DNA from: Methanolacinia paynteri
GTDB lineage: Archaea; Halobacteriota; Methanomicrobia; Methanomicrobiales; Methanomicrobiaceae
NCBI RefSeq assembly: GCF_000784355.1
Contig: NZ_AXDV01000036.1
Location: forward strand, 1 to 47,728
Reading direction: 5' to 3'
Length of the DNA: 47,728 nucleotides
Part shown: one piece after another, positions 1 to 9,073 of the stretch
How positions within the stretch are numbered: the first letter of the stretch is position 1
Layout: each line of letters starts with the position of its first letter
Notes under the pieces: generated by a model
Seen by the model: only the letters and a program-made list of their open reading frames with translations
What the model was told of the DNA's origin: nothing
Databases searched by the model: none
Made by a program: the position numbers and the translations under genes

Positions 1-55
1 CATTTTTGTTCGATACTCTGTTATCCGTTAAAGCTATCTAGTGGTCGCGTTTCTC

Positions 56-80
56 GAAAAGAGCTCTCAGAGCCCTTTTC
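56..80. other. Imperfect hairpin downstream of hisE
   Basis: Positions 57-66 pair with 70-79 with one mismatch around a 3-base loop, and an outer G-C pair closes at 56/80. It lies in the 261-base stretch left of hisE, where I see no supported gene. One arm ends in four Ts on either strand, so it could end transcription of the nusA-hisE unit, which reads leftward. The role is inferred; only the pairing is seen. Confidence 0.35.
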
Positions 81-261
81 TTACACACCACTTCAGCCTT
101 ACAATGTTATCAGTTGCAACATATAAAGGTGCTTGTTTCAGATCGAAAAAATGCTGAAATTCAGGGATCACAAACACAAAAAATTCAGAAAAATAGGAAA
201 ATATTGGTTGAAACGTGGTGAACGCGCAATCTGACAGATCACAAGAGGGAGGAGGAAAGGA

Positions 262-555
262 TCACCTGCGGCGGTTTTCAAGCTCCGACATTACATCAGA
301 CAGATCGACATCCGCAGCACGCAGCGCAAGAAGCGTATGGAAGATCAGGTCCGCCGCCTCGCCCACCTTAGCATTGTAATCGCTGTTTTTCACTGCAATA
401 ATGAACTCTGTAGCCTCCTCACCTACCTTCTCCAGCGACTTGTCGATGCCTTTCCTGTGATTCAGTATATCAACGACATAGCTTTTTTCGGGAGGGTTCT
501 CGGCACGATCACAGATTACGGACCACAATTCATCAATAACTTCAGAAGAACTCAT
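262..555 (-). CDS. hisE: Phosphoribosyl-ATP pyrophosphatase (HisE)
   Basis: Second step of histidine synthesis: hydrolysis of phosphoribosyl-ATP to phosphoribosyl-AMP and pyrophosphate, in the cytoplasm. The 97-residue protein is a typical stand-alone all-alpha MazG-like HisE, with the metal-binding helix EKVGEEATEFIIAVK and the later motif KVGEAADLIFH. Of four start codons in a row (TTG 570, ATG 567, 558, 555), I chose ATG 555 because GAGGTG at 565-560 sits at normal ribosome-binding spacing only for that one. It follows nusA closely, so the two are probably co-transcribed. The other his genes here (hisC, hisD) are far away and not in an operon with it. Confidence 0.92.
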   Translation of the reverse strand: MSSSEVIDELWSVICDRAENPPEKSYVVDILNHRKGIDKSLEKVGEEATEFIIAVKNSDYNAKVGEAADLIFHTLLALRAADVDLSDVMSELENRRR

Positions 556-566
556 CATACACCTCA

Positions 567-998
567 TCAATTCAATATGATATCTCCGACTTCATCGCCA
601 AAATACCTGATCACAAGCAGTCTTGCTTTCTCGATATTGCACCCGCCTTTTCCGATAGCCTTACCGAGATCAGTTTTGTTGTCGACATAAACAAGGATTT
701 TTCCTGATTCGTCATCCCTGCCTGTTCCGGATATAACAGCGGGCCTGAAGACGTTTTTTAAAAACTCTTCCAGATTGTCGCTTTCTTCAACCATCTCGAC
801 CCTTTTGCCGAGGATACGGTGCAGTTTTTTTATGTTTTCACCGTTTCTGCCTATGGCAAATCCCATATCCCCTTTTTTTATGATGTATATTACCCTGTCA
901 AAGGAATCATCAATAACGCAGTCGAGTGCAGTGGATCTTGTTAAAATCCTTAACTCTTCTATATATCGCCTTTCTTTGAAACCGATAACCCGCTGCAT
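567..998 (-). CDS. nusA: Archaeal NusA-like transcription factor, two KH domains
   Basis: RNA-binding transcription elongation/termination factor of the archaeal NusA family, which has the two KH domains of bacterial NusA without the S1 or N-terminal domains. At 143 residues it has the family length. The first KH loop is GRNG (in KKGDMGFAIGRNGENIKKL) and the second GKGG (in LGKAIGKGGCNIEKARLL). The ATG at 998 has no clear ribosome-binding site and follows an AT-rich leader, so translation may be leaderless. In many archaea nusA sits in the RNA polymerase/ribosomal protein S12 operon; here its downstream partner is hisE and it starts its own unit. Confidence 0.88.
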   Translation of the reverse strand: MQRVIGFKERRYIEELRILTRSTALDCVIDDSFDRVIYIIKKGDMGFAIGRNGENIKKLHRILGKRVEMVEESDNLEEFLKNVFRPAVISGTGRDDESGKILVYVDNKTDLGKAIGKGGCNIEKARLLVIRYFGDEVGDIILN

Positions 999-1050
999 TA
1001 AAAAACCGGTTTATATGTTAATAATTCCTTGATTAAATCAGTTGGCATAG

Positions 1051-1728
1051 TCAGATTCTGTGAATAAAACCTGCCCCGCTTCGAATAAATTTATCCCCGA
1101 ACTCTCCGGCAATAGCTTCAATCGCTGTTGTACAATGCGAAGGAGATATGTAATCCAGCCCTTCAAGCGACCGGATATCAGCCTCGTCGACATCATGAAA
1201 TCCTCCGATGACTCCGGTTACCGGACCCCTTTCCCTAACGCAATCAAGTATACGGGATATGTGCGGATGGGAACACCCCGTTATCAGGAAAAGACCTTTC
1301 CCCGAATCAAGAACCAGCGATTGCTCGTATATGCTGGTGCCCGAAAAGACACTCTCAATCGGACCGGTCAGAAATATCCCGGGCGATATTTCATGCCAGC
1401 CTTCGGTCACAACGCATCCGGCTCCCCTTTCAAGCGCCGATATAGTCTCGGCAGAGGTACCTTTAGGACAATAGCATGTGATTTCAGGATTCTCATCAAG
1501 AACGGCCTTAATGCCACCATTGTGGTCCCAGTGATCGTGAGACAGAACAAGAGATCTGATCCGGTCCAGAGATATGCCAAGACGCTCTAGGTTGCAGAGA
1601 AGAACATCCCCTTTAGCACCAGCATCAAACAAAATTCCGGGCTCTTTAACGAAACATGAATACCCAAAATCGACATTTAGTTCAGGATTATAGGGAATGT
1701 TATTGTATATTTCAAATATCGTATACAT
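1051..1728 (-). CDS. Metallo-beta-lactamase-fold hydrolase, dihydropterin synthase-like (COG1237/MJ0301 type)
   Basis: Metallo-beta-lactamase-fold protein of 225 residues. The metal motif is LVLSHDHWDHNGG (about residues 61-73), with further ligands in GCSHPHI and GGFHDV and a C-terminal SPSHCT. This arrangement is typical of the COG1237 group, which includes M. jannaschii MJ0301. MJ0301 was reported to make 7,8-dihydropterin-6-methyl-4-(beta-D-ribofuranosyl)aminobenzene 5-phosphate, an intermediate of tetrahydromethanopterin. The group is broad, so that activity is only a candidate here. It lies 9 bases after the Hsp20-like gene and probably shares its promoter upstream of the ArsR-type regulator. 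Confidence 0.75.
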   Translation of the reverse strand: MYTIFEIYNNIPYNPELNVDFGYSCFVKEPGILFDAGAKGDVLLCNLERLGISLDRIRSLVLSHDHWDHNGGIKAVLDENPEITCYCPKGTSAETISALERGAGCVVTEGWHEISPGIFLTGPIESVFSGTSIYEQSLVLDSGKGLFLITGCSHPHISRILDCVRERGPVTGVIGGFHDVDEADIRSLEGLDYISPSHCTTAIEAIAGEFGDKFIRSGAGFIHRI

Positions 1729-1737
1729 AAAAAATAG

Positions 1738-2139
1738 TTAGAGTTTTTCACATATTATATCAATAACACCGTTTTTGATATTTGAAAAGCTCTGGCCCGC
1801 GTGTATAAGGCACGGGAGTTCTATAACCGCTTCTTTTCCGTCTATTGATATTTTAACGGTATCCGGCTGTATGTCTATATCAGGGATAGCCTCGGTCTCC
1901 GGGGAAATCTCTGCCGTAATGTAGATCCTGTCAGGGGATTCGATCATCTCATAGTCGATATCATCCGGCATCTCGGCCTCGAACTCGTCGAGAGGAATGA
2001 AGCGCGGTTCACCGCCCTGACCGGTAATGATAGTGCAGCCTACGAATCTGGTATTCTCGTCCAGCGACAGGTTGCTGAGAATATCCTCCATTACTTTGGC
2101 AAAATTCTTGAATAGATCGTCATTAGGTTCATTCGGCAT
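1738..2139 (-). CDS. Hsp20/alpha-crystallin-like protein
   Basis: 133-residue acidic protein. The C-terminal half (residues about 55-130) has the beta-rich pattern of an alpha-crystallin fold: RIYITAEISPE, DTVKISIDG, EAVIELPC. This is seen in archaeal Hsp20-like proteins encoded beside HTH regulators. I chose ATG 2139, which overlaps the upstream regulator by 11 bases; a GTG at 2166 would add nine residues and has an AGAG-type site upstream, so the start is uncertain. It may be a small chaperone or a signal-binding partner of the regulator. The fold assignment is by pattern only. Confidence 0.55.
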   Translation of the reverse strand: MPNEPNDDLFKNFAKVMEDILSNLSLDENTRFVGCTIITGQGGEPRFIPLDEFEAEMPDDIDYEMIESPDRIYITAEISPETEAIPDIDIQPDTVKISIDGKEAVIELPCLIHAGQSFSNIKNGVIDIICEKL

Positions 2140-2758
2140 AGATATCACACACTTTGTAATATTCACCTGTTCTCTTCACGATACCTTTCGCCGCAAGACC
2201 GTCAAGAACCCCTGAAAGTTCTGTCAGGTCGATTCCGGAGAATTCTTCGAGATCACCAAGAGTCATCTCGCAACTTGACAATGCAAGTACTAAATTGAAC
2301 TCTGTCTCACTCGCTAATATGTCTTTGCCGGTAACTTTTAAATCACTTATTTTTCTGTCAATATCCCTCTCGATGTACTCGAGATCAGACAGGATATTGT
2401 CACGGGATTCAAGGAGTTTATTGGTCGCCGCGAGAAGGCTGAAGAATTCGTTCTTCTTATCTATTACAGCTATCTCTTCGGGCAAAAGCGCGGCAGGAAT
2501 ATTTTCCAGATCTATTACCACTTTAAAATCCCTTGAGAGATAGTAATACTTCCTTCTCGACCGGTCGTTTTTCGACAGAAGTATCTGCTCCCTCTCCATC
2601 AGCTGAAGATGCTCGATAACCGCCTTGGGGCTTATCATCAGCCTGTCGGAGATTTCAGTAACAAAACATGGCTTCTGCCTTAGAAGCTGTATTATTCTCC
2701 TTCTGTTCCTGTTCCCAAGAATATCCAGGAGGCGGGAGATATCGTCGCCTTCCAACAT
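2129..2758 (-). CDS. ArsR-type winged-helix transcriptional regulator
   Basis: 209 residues. An N-terminal winged helix-turn-helix (about residues 5-75) contains RRRIIQLLRQKPCFVTEISD, a recognition helix SPKAVIEHLQLMER and a basic wing NDRSRRKYYYLS. A middle coiled-coil stretch follows, then a second helical domain near the C-terminus (DLEEFSGIDLTELSGVLDGLAAKGIVKR) that itself resembles a winged helix. It is first in an operon with the Hsp20-like and metallo-beta-lactamase genes, so it probably controls them and itself. AGGTAAAGGT precedes the ATG, with a TATA element about 32 bases upstream. The signal is unknown. Confidence 0.75.
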   Translation of the reverse strand: MLEGDDISRLLDILGNRNRRRIIQLLRQKPCFVTEISDRLMISPKAVIEHLQLMEREQILLSKNDRSRRKYYYLSRDFKVVIDLENIPAALLPEEIAVIDKKNEFFSLLAATNKLLESRDNILSDLEYIERDIDRKISDLKVTGKDILASETEFNLVLALSSCEMTLGDLEEFSGIDLTELSGVLDGLAAKGIVKRTGEYYKVCDIYAE

Positions 2759-2785
2759 ACCTTTACCTAAAGTTAGTAAAAAATA

Positions 2786-2795
2786 ATATATAAAT
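2786..2795 (-). promoter_or_regulatory. TATA box for the ArsR/Hsp20/MBL operon
   Basis: The minus strand reads TTTATATATT in the 37-base gap between guaB and the regulator. Its centre is about 32 bases before the regulator ATG, which would put transcription start roughly 6 bases before the start codon, as expected for an archaeal promoter with a very short leader. Positional inference only. Confidence 0.5.
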
Positions 2796-4286
2796 TTAGT
2801 TATCTTTCAGCCGGTAATTCGGAGCCTCATCCGTAATTAAAATATCATGAGGATGGCTCTCTATCTGGCCTGCCGCTGTTATCTTGATGAATTTCCCGTT
2901 TGCTTTCAGCGCGGAGATATCAGGTGAACCCGTATAGCCCATTGCCGACTTAAGACCGCCTGTAAGCTGGTATATGACAGATTCCACCGACCCGACATAT
3001 GGCGTTGCGCCCTCAATACCCTCGGGAACGAACTTGGTCTGCCCTATTCCTCTCGGCATATCCGGATCTTTCTTTTGGAAATATCGATCGCTGGACTGGC
3101 CACTCTCCATGACGCCAAGCGAACCCATCCCGCGGTATTGTTTGTAACGGCGTCCCTTGATTGCAATGACCCTTCCGGGAGCCTCATCTGTCCCTGCAAG
3201 AAGGCTGCCGAGCATTACACAGTCGGCACCTGCGGCGATCGCCTTTGCGATATCACCGCTGTAACGTATACCCCCGTCTGCGATAATAGGAACATCGTAT
3301 TGTGAGGCAACCTCGGCTACTGATGCAATCGCCGTAACCTGAGGTACACCCACACCGGCGACCACGCGTGTCGTACAGATCGAACCGGGCCCGATTCCTA
3401 CCTTGAGACCGTCGACCGAACCGCCGAACTCCTCTGCCGCAGCACCTGTAGCGATATTTCCTGCAACTACATCCGCGCTGACAGACTCCTTCATCTCTTT
3501 CACGGATTTTACTACATTCAGGTTATGGCCGTGCGCACAGTCTGCAACAATTGCATCGGCGCCCGCCTCATCAAGCATGACCGCTCTTTTGAAGTCGAAC
3601 GGACCTACCGCTGCGGCCACTCTTAACCTTCCGTCCTTGTCGCGATTCGCGGCAGGGTACTGGTTCTTTTCGAGGAGATCCTGCATCGTGATAATGCCGA
3701 TCAGCGTTTTGGTCCCCTCGCTTACGACAGGAAGGCGCTCGACCTTGTTGTTGTACATAACCTCAAGTGCATCCTCGAGCTTGACGTCTTCATTCACTGT
3801 TATGGGGTCTGTAGTCATAACAGTCCGGATATTCTGATCGCCCTTTTTGGATGCAATCCACCTGAGATCGCGCCTGCTGACTATGCCTATTATCTCGTCA
3901 CCCTCCATTACAGGAACCCCGCTGATGCTGTAGTTCTGCATCATACGGGCCGCATCGGAAACTGTCGCCTGTGAATTGACAGTCAAAACCTCGCGCTCGA
4001 TTATATCGTCCGCCTGTTTGACGAGGGTCACCTGCTCGACCTCATCCTCGGCGGTCATATTCCTGTGAAGGACACCGAGGCACCCGGCTCTGGCGAGAGC
4101 GATTGCCATTCCCGACTCGGTAACCGTATCCATCGCCGAGGATACAAAGGGGATTGTTAATTTTATGTTTCTTGAGAATTTCGAAGCGGGCTCTGTCTCG
4201 CTTGGTTCTACACCTGAAGCTGCAGGCACAAGCAGAACATCATCGAATGTAAATCCTGTTTCAATATCCAGTTTTTTCAGGTACAT
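2796..4286 (-). CDS. guaB: IMP dehydrogenase
   Basis: Oxidises IMP to XMP with NAD, the committed step of GMP synthesis. The 496-residue protein has the full domain order: N-terminal barrel start (TFDDVLLVPAAS), tandem CBS pair at about 95-205 (ISGVPVMEGDEIIGIVSRRDL and a second copy ending IGIITMQDLLE), then the catalytic loop GIGPGSICTTR with Cys304. The flap and phosphate-binding motifs GGIRYSGDIAKAIAAGA and YRGMGSLGVM are also present. It starts 11 bases after mfnB ends and is probably co-transcribed with it. GMP synthase subunit B is elsewhere in the window. Confidence 0.97.
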   Translation of the reverse strand: MYLKKLDIETGFTFDDVLLVPAASGVEPSETEPASKFSRNIKLTIPFVSSAMDTVTESGMAIALARAGCLGVLHRNMTAEDEVEQVTLVKQADDIIEREVLTVNSQATVSDAARMMQNYSISGVPVMEGDEIIGIVSRRDLRWIASKKGDQNIRTVMTTDPITVNEDVKLEDALEVMYNNKVERLPVVSEGTKTLIGIITMQDLLEKNQYPAANRDKDGRLRVAAAVGPFDFKRAVMLDEAGADAIVADCAHGHNLNVVKSVKEMKESVSADVVAGNIATGAAAEEFGGSVDGLKVGIGPGSICTTRVVAGVGVPQVTAIASVAEVASQYDVPIIADGGIRYSGDIAKAIAAGADCVMLGSLLAGTDEAPGRVIAIKGRRYKQYRGMGSLGVMESGQSSDRYFQKKDPDMPRGIGQTKFVPEGIEGATPYVGSVESVIYQLTGGLKSAMGYTGSPDISALKANGKFIKITAAGQIESHPHDILITDEAPNYRLKDN

Positions 4287-4297
4287 ATTACCTCATT

Positions 4298-4984
4298 TCA
4301 CCTTACCATTTCTATGGCCTTCTGCACTAATTCCTCACGTATGACTGCGCTTCGGTCTCCGCCGCATACCATACCTCTGACACCTATGATCTCCGGATTG
4401 ATTCTCTTCAAAACATCCAGATCCTCGAATTTCAGTGAGCCTGCAAGGGCGGTTTTCAGCCCAAGCTTTCTGTTGGCCTCTGTGAATTCTGTAAGTGTCT
4501 TTTCGTCCAGGAAGTCAAAAAGTCTTTTTCCGTCTTTAACAGCTGTATCGATCATTGCAACATCGGCGCCGGCTTTTGCGACAAGTTTCGTTATATCCAT
4601 TGGAGATATAGTATCGATTCTCTCAAAATCGGCATATGCCGCGATAACAACAGTTTTTTCAGGATATTTCCATTTTACGGCCTTATTGACGCTTTCAATC
4701 ATCTCGAAAGCCTCAGATTCGCTCTTCAGCATAAGGCCGATTTTTATATAATCCGCTCCCGCGCTCGCTGCACCGAATGCACCCTGGGCCGCTCCGCCGG
4801 GACGATATTCATAATCTCCTATAGCCGCGCTGACTGGTTTGTTCGTTAGATCTTTGATTGCTGAAATTACCCAGGGAAAATTTGCACCCAATGAACCCTC
4901 GGAGGGCTTTTTTACGTCAATAATATCTGCAGCAAGAGAAAGTTTCGCTTCCTCTACGCTACTCGGACTGACCAATAAATCCAT
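4298..4984 (-). CDS. mfnB: (5-formylfuran-3-yl)methyl phosphate synthase (MfnB)
   Basis: Condenses two glyceraldehyde-3-phosphate molecules into the furan phosphate precursor of methanofuran, the first C1 carrier of methanogenesis from CO2. At 228 residues it matches the family (former DUF556). The motif DVKKPSEGSLGANFPWV holds Lys25, equivalent to the Schiff-base lysine of M. jannaschii MfnB, and GADYIKIGL holds a second conserved lysine (Lys81). This is a strong marker for a methanogen. The gene is divergent from a HisA-related gene and leads a unit with guaB. Confidence 0.94.
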   Translation of the reverse strand: MDLLVSPSSVEEAKLSLAADIIDVKKPSEGSLGANFPWVISAIKDLTNKPVSAAIGDYEYRPGGAAQGAFGAASAGADYIKIGLMLKSESEAFEMIESVNKAVKWKYPEKTVVIAAYADFERIDTISPMDITKLVAKAGADVAMIDTAVKDGKRLFDFLDEKTLTEFTEANRKLGLKTALAGSLKFEDLDVLKRINPEIIGVRGMVCGGDRSAVIREELVQKAIEMVR

Positions 4985-5014
4985 ACAATATTTTATAATT
5001 CAATATAATTAGTG

Positions 5015-5023
5015 ATTTTTATA
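5015..5023 (-). promoter_or_regulatory. TATA box for mfnB-guaB
   Basis: The minus strand reads CATATAAAA in the 170-base divergent spacer. Its centre is about 35 bases upstream of the mfnB ATG, so the leader would be about 9 bases. No ribosome-binding site is visible just before the ATG, consistent with a very short leader. Inferred from position and composition. Confidence 0.45.
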
Positions 5024-5154
5024 TGAACCAGTACGGGCCCGGAACAGACGGCTACAGGACGTGAATAAAAACACCTTATAACCGGGCGGAAAACCAGAAA
5101 TTAAAGACTCCTGAAGTCGAGATCAGTTACTAAAAAGTTAATAAAGGGAATAAT

Positions 5155-5826
5155 ATGAAAATTCTGTTTGCAATGGATATACTGGACGGCGTTGTGGTTC
5201 ACGGGTACAAAGGAAAAAGATACCAATATAAACCGCTGGACTGGGGGCTCGCCCATACAGTAGTTCCGCATGAATACATCCGCGAAATGCGAATCAAATA
5301 CCCATATCTCGCTGATCTCAATAGGATCGAGGGAAAGGGAAACAACGACCAGGCAATTTTTTCATGCAAAAAAGAGGCTGAAACCATTTACGTCAACAGG
5401 GGCGCACGCGGTCCTGAAGATGCATTAAAGGAGCCGGGGATCAAAAACGTCCTGAGCACTGAAACATACAGGGGGGATACTTCGGGCTACGGCAGTTTCG
5501 ATCTTTTCAGCATTGTAGTAAAAGACGGAAAAGCCCTCCCAGACGGAAAAGATCCGTCCGAAATTCTGAAAGATAACTCCGGTTTCGGTTTTGAAGCCTG
5601 CAACATCTTAAACCTCTCAAGTGTCGGTGCTGAGGACAGCATGGGCGGACTCGACATCGAAGCCCTGAGAGATGCCTGCGATTCGGAGCTTTTCTACGGC
5701 GGAGGAGTGACAGGTATGGACGATCTCTACAGGCTCAGGGACGCCGGCTTCGACGGGGTCATTATCGCAACCGCGGTCCATAAAGGGAATATCCCGCTTG
5801 AGATCGTACAAAGAGGGGAGCTATAG
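5155..5826 (+). CDS. HisA-related (ProFAR isomerase-like) barrel protein, COG1411 type
   Basis: 223-residue TIM-barrel protein resembling HisA. It keeps the first-strand aspartate (FAMDILDGVVVHG, Asp8) and a late phosphate-binding region (LFYGGGVTGMDDLYRL, then FDGVIIATAVHKG). The middle differs from true HisA, with a long insert around DWGLAHTVVPHEY. Archaeal proteins of this kind are usually annotated as proFAR isomerase-related and have no proven role. It faces mfnB across a shared promoter region and is 4 bases from tmk. The start has AAAGGG 5-10 bases upstream. A role with a phosphorylated sugar or furan intermediate is only a suggestion. Confidence 0.72.
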   Translation: MKILFAMDILDGVVVHGYKGKRYQYKPLDWGLAHTVVPHEYIREMRIKYPYLADLNRIEGKGNNDQAIFSCKKEAETIYVNRGARGPEDALKEPGIKNVLSTETYRGDTSGYGSFDLFSIVVKDGKALPDGKDPSEILKDNSGFGFEACNILNLSSVGAEDSMGGLDIEALRDACDSELFYGGGVTGMDDLYRLRDAGFDGVIIATAVHKGNIPLEIVQRGEL

Positions 5827-5830
5827 AACT

Positions 5831-6451
5831 ATGCTGATAACGATCGAAGGAATAGACGGGACCGGAAAATCCACTCTTGTAGAAAACCTGAAAGGCCTGC
5901 TGTCAGATCTCGATCCTGTCTTCACCAGGGAGCCGGGATCGACATGGATCGGCGAAGCGGTCAGGAGAGGTATCGCCGAGGGAATCGATCCGGTTGCAGA
6001 GGCCCTTTTATTTACTGCAGACCATGCCGCCCATCTTGAAACTGTGATCAGGCCCAATCTTGCGAACGGAAAGATCATAATATCGGATCGTTACTCCGAT
6101 TCGCGCTATGCGTACCAGGCCTCGACACTGAAGGAAATCCTTCCAGACCCGATGAGGTGGATGAAGAGCATTCACGAAGGATGGACGGTAGTCCCGGACC
6201 TTACCTTCCTGCTCGTAATCCCTGTTGCGGATGCGGTTGAAAGGCTGAACGAAAACCGAACCCACCAGGAGCATTTCGAATGCGTGAGCACGCTTGAAGA
6301 GGTAAAGAACAACTACCTGGTACTTGCCGAGGAAGATCCTAAAAGGTTCGTCCTCGTCGATGCATCCCTCGACCCGGATGAGATTGCGGAATTCGTCGCT
6401 GGCGAGATCAGGAAAAAGGCTGAATCAAAGAACAAATCAAAAAAGAGATAA
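5831..6451 (+). CDS. tmk: Thymidylate kinase
   Basis: Phosphorylates dTMP to dTDP with ATP. The 206-residue protein begins with the P-loop IEGIDGTGKST (residues 5-15), followed by the nucleotide-binding REPGSTWIGE and the DR(Y) motif IISDRYSDSRYAYQ. I chose ATG 5831 because it places the P-loop at the normal distance from the N-terminus and has GGGGAG about 9 bases before it; an in-frame ATG at 5798 would overlap the upstream gene. The C-terminus is lysine-rich. It is co-directional with the HisA-related gene with a 4-base gap. Confidence 0.93.
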   Translation: MLITIEGIDGTGKSTLVENLKGLLSDLDPVFTREPGSTWIGEAVRRGIAEGIDPVAEALLFTADHAAHLETVIRPNLANGKIIISDRYSDSRYAYQASTLKEILPDPMRWMKSIHEGWTVVPDLTFLLVIPVADAVERLNENRTHQEHFECVSTLEEVKNNYLVLAEEDPKRFVLVDASLDPDEIAEFVAGEIRKKAESKNKSKKR

Positions 6452-6475
6452 AAAATTTTTATATTTTTTCATTTC
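6450..6475. terminator. Bidirectional T-rich terminator between tmk and valS
   Basis: The 24-base gap between two convergent genes has T5 (6456-6460) and T6 (6464-6469) on the plus strand and T6 on the minus strand (6455-6450). Runs of T are the usual archaeal termination signal. No strong stem-loop is seen. Confidence 0.5.
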
Positions 6476-9073
6476 TTATTCTTTCTGCACTGTTATTATG
6501 ACGTCTTCGGACGGCTGGAGAACGTCGACTTCCTCGCCTGCAACCCTGTAAGCGAAGACTGGTTCGAACGAACCGGGTATTACTGCGATCTCCTCGCCGT
6601 CGACCGTAACCGAGCCGGGTGGAGTTACCTTCTGTTCGTCAGAGAGCGACCTGACAGCATCCATGTATCCTTTGGCCTTGTTCCTCAGGTTCGGGCCGAT
6701 AAGCCCCATGTTAAACGATACATCAGATACGATCTTCTGAAGATCGGGCTTGTCAGATCTCCACTCTACATTTGCATTGAGGGTTGCCGACGCATCTCCG
6801 CCATCGTCAATCTCCAGGGGCGTATATACGGCAACATGGCCCAGCGGGGCGTTGAGCGCAAGACCCTCGTCATGCTTGTATCTCCTTATTTCGGAGACTA
6901 TCTTTATGACAAGGTCTCCTTCTGCCTTTGCTTCGTCGTCCTTAAACCCGGACTGGACCCATTGCTGTGCGTGCACACTCTCTTTGCCGCCGGTCAGGTA
7001 TGAGTAGCATTCCTCAGCAAAGAAGGGAGTCATAGGTGCAAGCATCCTGCAAAGCGCATCGAGGCATGTCCTCAGGACATAAAGTGCACTGCCTCTTCCT
7101 TCTTCACTGCCGTATAGCCTGCCCTTTACGAGTTCGATGTAGTTGTCTGCAAAGACGTCACGTGCGAATTCCCTGATGGCACGGATCGCCTGGTCGAACT
7201 GGAAGCCTTCCATCGCCGCTGTCACCTCATCGATCGATTCGGAGAGCCTGTGCATCATCCAGCGGTCTACGAGATATGTCGCCTCATTGTCCTCGGGATA
7301 TCCCTTTTCAAGATGCATCAGGACGAAGCGGTTGATGTTCCACATCTTTGTCTGGAATCTTGATGCCGCGATTACGTCGTTCCAGTTGAATACGATATCC
7401 TGTCCGGTCGACGCCCCTGCCGCACTCCACTGGCGGAACGGATCCGCACCGTATTTGACAAGGATCTCCTCGGGCGCGATGATATTGTTGCGGCTCTTGG
7501 ACATCTTGAAACCGTCGTCACCGAGAACCATGCCGTTTACAAGAATATTCTCCCACGGGTGGCTGCCGGTCAGCGCAACCGAACGGAGGATCGTGTAAAA
7601 TGCCCATGTCCTTATGATGTCATGACCCTGCGGGCGGATCTGTGCAGGGAAACGTTCGGGCACCCCGGAGCCGTCCCAGCCCGTGATGTTGAGGACTGAT
7701 ATGGATGAGTCCATCCATGTGTCCAGGACATCCTCTTCACAGTGAAAATCGATCGAACCGCACTTCGGGCACGGTCTCTTCGGCTTGTCTACGGTCGGGT
7801 CGATCGGAAGATCCTCTTCGTCAGGCAGAATTACTTCTCCACATTTGCTGCAGAACCAGACAGGGATGGGCGTTGCAAATATTCTCTGCCTCGATATGCA
7901 CCAGTCCCATTCCATCTGCGACGCCCAGTTCTCAAGGCGCATCTTCATGTGCTCGGGCGTCCAGCTGATCTGGTTTGCTGCTTCGAGGATCTCCTCGTTG
8001 TGCACCTTGACGAACCACTGCTTCTCTGAGAGTATCTCGATCGGCGTCTTGCATCTCCAGCATGTCCCTACCCTCTGTTCGAGATCCTCCTGCCGCTTCA
8101 GGATACCGAGCGATTCCATATACGAAAGGATTGCCTCCCTGCACTCTCCCGAAGACATTCCCTCGTATTTGCCTGCAACCGCGGTCATCTTTCCGCTGAG
8201 ATCTATCGCCTTTCTCAGATCGAGGTTGTGCTGCTTCCACCAGTGGACATCCTGCTTGTCACCGAACGTACAGATCATGACGGCGCCGCTTCCGAATTTC
8301 GGATCTACTGCCTCATCGGAGATTACCTTCACGTCATGGCCGAATATCGGGACTTTGAGCGCCTTTCCCCGGATGGCATCATATCTCTTGTCATCAGGGT
8401 GGACTGCCACAGCGACACAGGCTGCAAGGAGCTCGGGCCTTGTCGTCGCGATCTCGACACCGTCGAAGTCGAAAAAGTTGAGCTTCGTCTTCCTGTCCTC
8501 GTAGGAGACCTCTGCGAATGCAATCGCGGTCTCGCAGCGGGTGCAGAAGTTGACTGGATGCTCGCTTTGGTATATGTCTCCCTTTTGATACATCCTGAGG
8601 AAAGAGAGCTGGGTCTTCCTGTAGTACTTAGGAAGCATCGTGATGTATTCGTTGCTCCAGTCGTTGGAAAATCCGCACCTGATCATCGTCTGGCGCATCT
8701 TTTCGATATTTTTGAGTGTCAGCTCCCTGCACATCTCGCGGAACTGCTGGCGCGGGACATCGTTTTTGGTGATCCCATTTAACTCCTCGACCTTGACCTC
8801 GGTCGGGAGGCCGTGGCAATCCCAGCCCTGGGGAAACATGACATTGTAGCCCCTCATTCTCTTGTATCTGGCGATGAAGTCTATATAGCACCAGTTAAAC
8901 GCATTTCCGATATGGAAATTTCCGGTGGGGTAGGGAGGCGGTGTGTCGATTATGAACTGCGGTTTTTTGGACTCGGGGTCGAAATAATACGACTCCTTCT
9001 TCCATGTTTTGAGCCAGCGCTCCTCTACCTCGGCGGGTTCGTAATTTTTAGGTATCTCCTTTGGTGCAGACAT
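6476..9073 (-). CDS. valS: Valyl-tRNA synthetase
   Basis: Class I aminoacyl-tRNA synthetase charging tRNA-Val, 865 residues. The HIGH-type motif is [13 protein letters not shown] and the KMSKS motif is [10 protein letters not shown]. The large editing domain (about 190-350) contains [20 protein letters not shown]. Zinc-type cysteine pairs appear as CTRC, CWRC, CSKC and CPKC, typical of archaeal enzymes. The anticodon-binding region includes [19 protein letters not shown]. It lacks a long C-terminal coiled-coil arm of the bacterial type. It is transcribed alone and convergent with tmk; AGGA precedes the ATG closely. Confidence 0.95.
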   Translation of the reverse strand: MSAPKEIPKNYEPAEVEERWLKTWKKESYYFDPESKKPQFIIDTPPPYPTGNFHIGNAFNWCYIDFIARYKRMRGYNVMFPQGWDCHGLPTEVKVEELNGITKNDVPRQQFREMCRELTLKNIEKMRQTMIRCGFSNDWSNEYITMLPKYYRKTQLSFLRMYQKGDIYQSEHPVNFCTRCETAIAFAEVSYEDRKTKLNFFDFDGVEIATTRPELLAACVAVAVHPDDKRYDAIRGKALKVPIFGHDVKVISDEAVDPKFGSGAVMICTFGDKQDVHWWKQHNLDLRKAIDLSGKMTAVAGKYEGMSSGECREAILSYMESLGILKRQEDLEQRVGTCWRCKTPIEILSEKQWFVKVHNEEILEAANQISWTPEHMKMRLENWASQMEWDWCISRQRIFATPIPVWFCSKCGEVILPDEEDLPIDPTVDKPKRPCPKCGSIDFHCEEDVLDTWMDSSISVLNITGWDGSGVPERFPAQIRPQGHDIIRTWAFYTILRSVALTGSHPWENILVNGMVLGDDGFKMSKSRNNIIAPEEILVKYGADPFRQWSAAGASTGQDIVFNWNDVIAASRFQTKMWNINRFVLMHLEKGYPEDNEATYLVDRWMMHRLSESIDEVTAAMEGFQFDQAIRAIREFARDVFADNYIELVKGRLYGSEEGRGSALYVLRTCLDALCRMLAPMTPFFAEECYSYLTGGKESVHAQQWVQSGFKDDEAKAEGDLVIKIVSEIRRYKHDEGLALNAPLGHVAVYTPLEIDDGGDASATLNANVEWRSDKPDLQKIVSDVSFNMGLIGPNLRNKAKGYMDAVRSLSDEQKVTPPGSVTVDGEEIAVIPGSFEPVFAYRVAGEEVDVLQPSEDVIITVQKE

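Noticed and set aside
1-3. A CAT at the very start could be an ATG of a leftward gene running off the window
   Set aside because: Only three bases are visible and no ribosome-binding site precedes it, so it cannot be supported.
8228-8782. Long plus-strand open frame antisense to valS (and similar long frames antisense to hisS, pyrG and argD)
   Set aside because: These are shadows of GC-biased codon use in strongly supported genes on the other strand.
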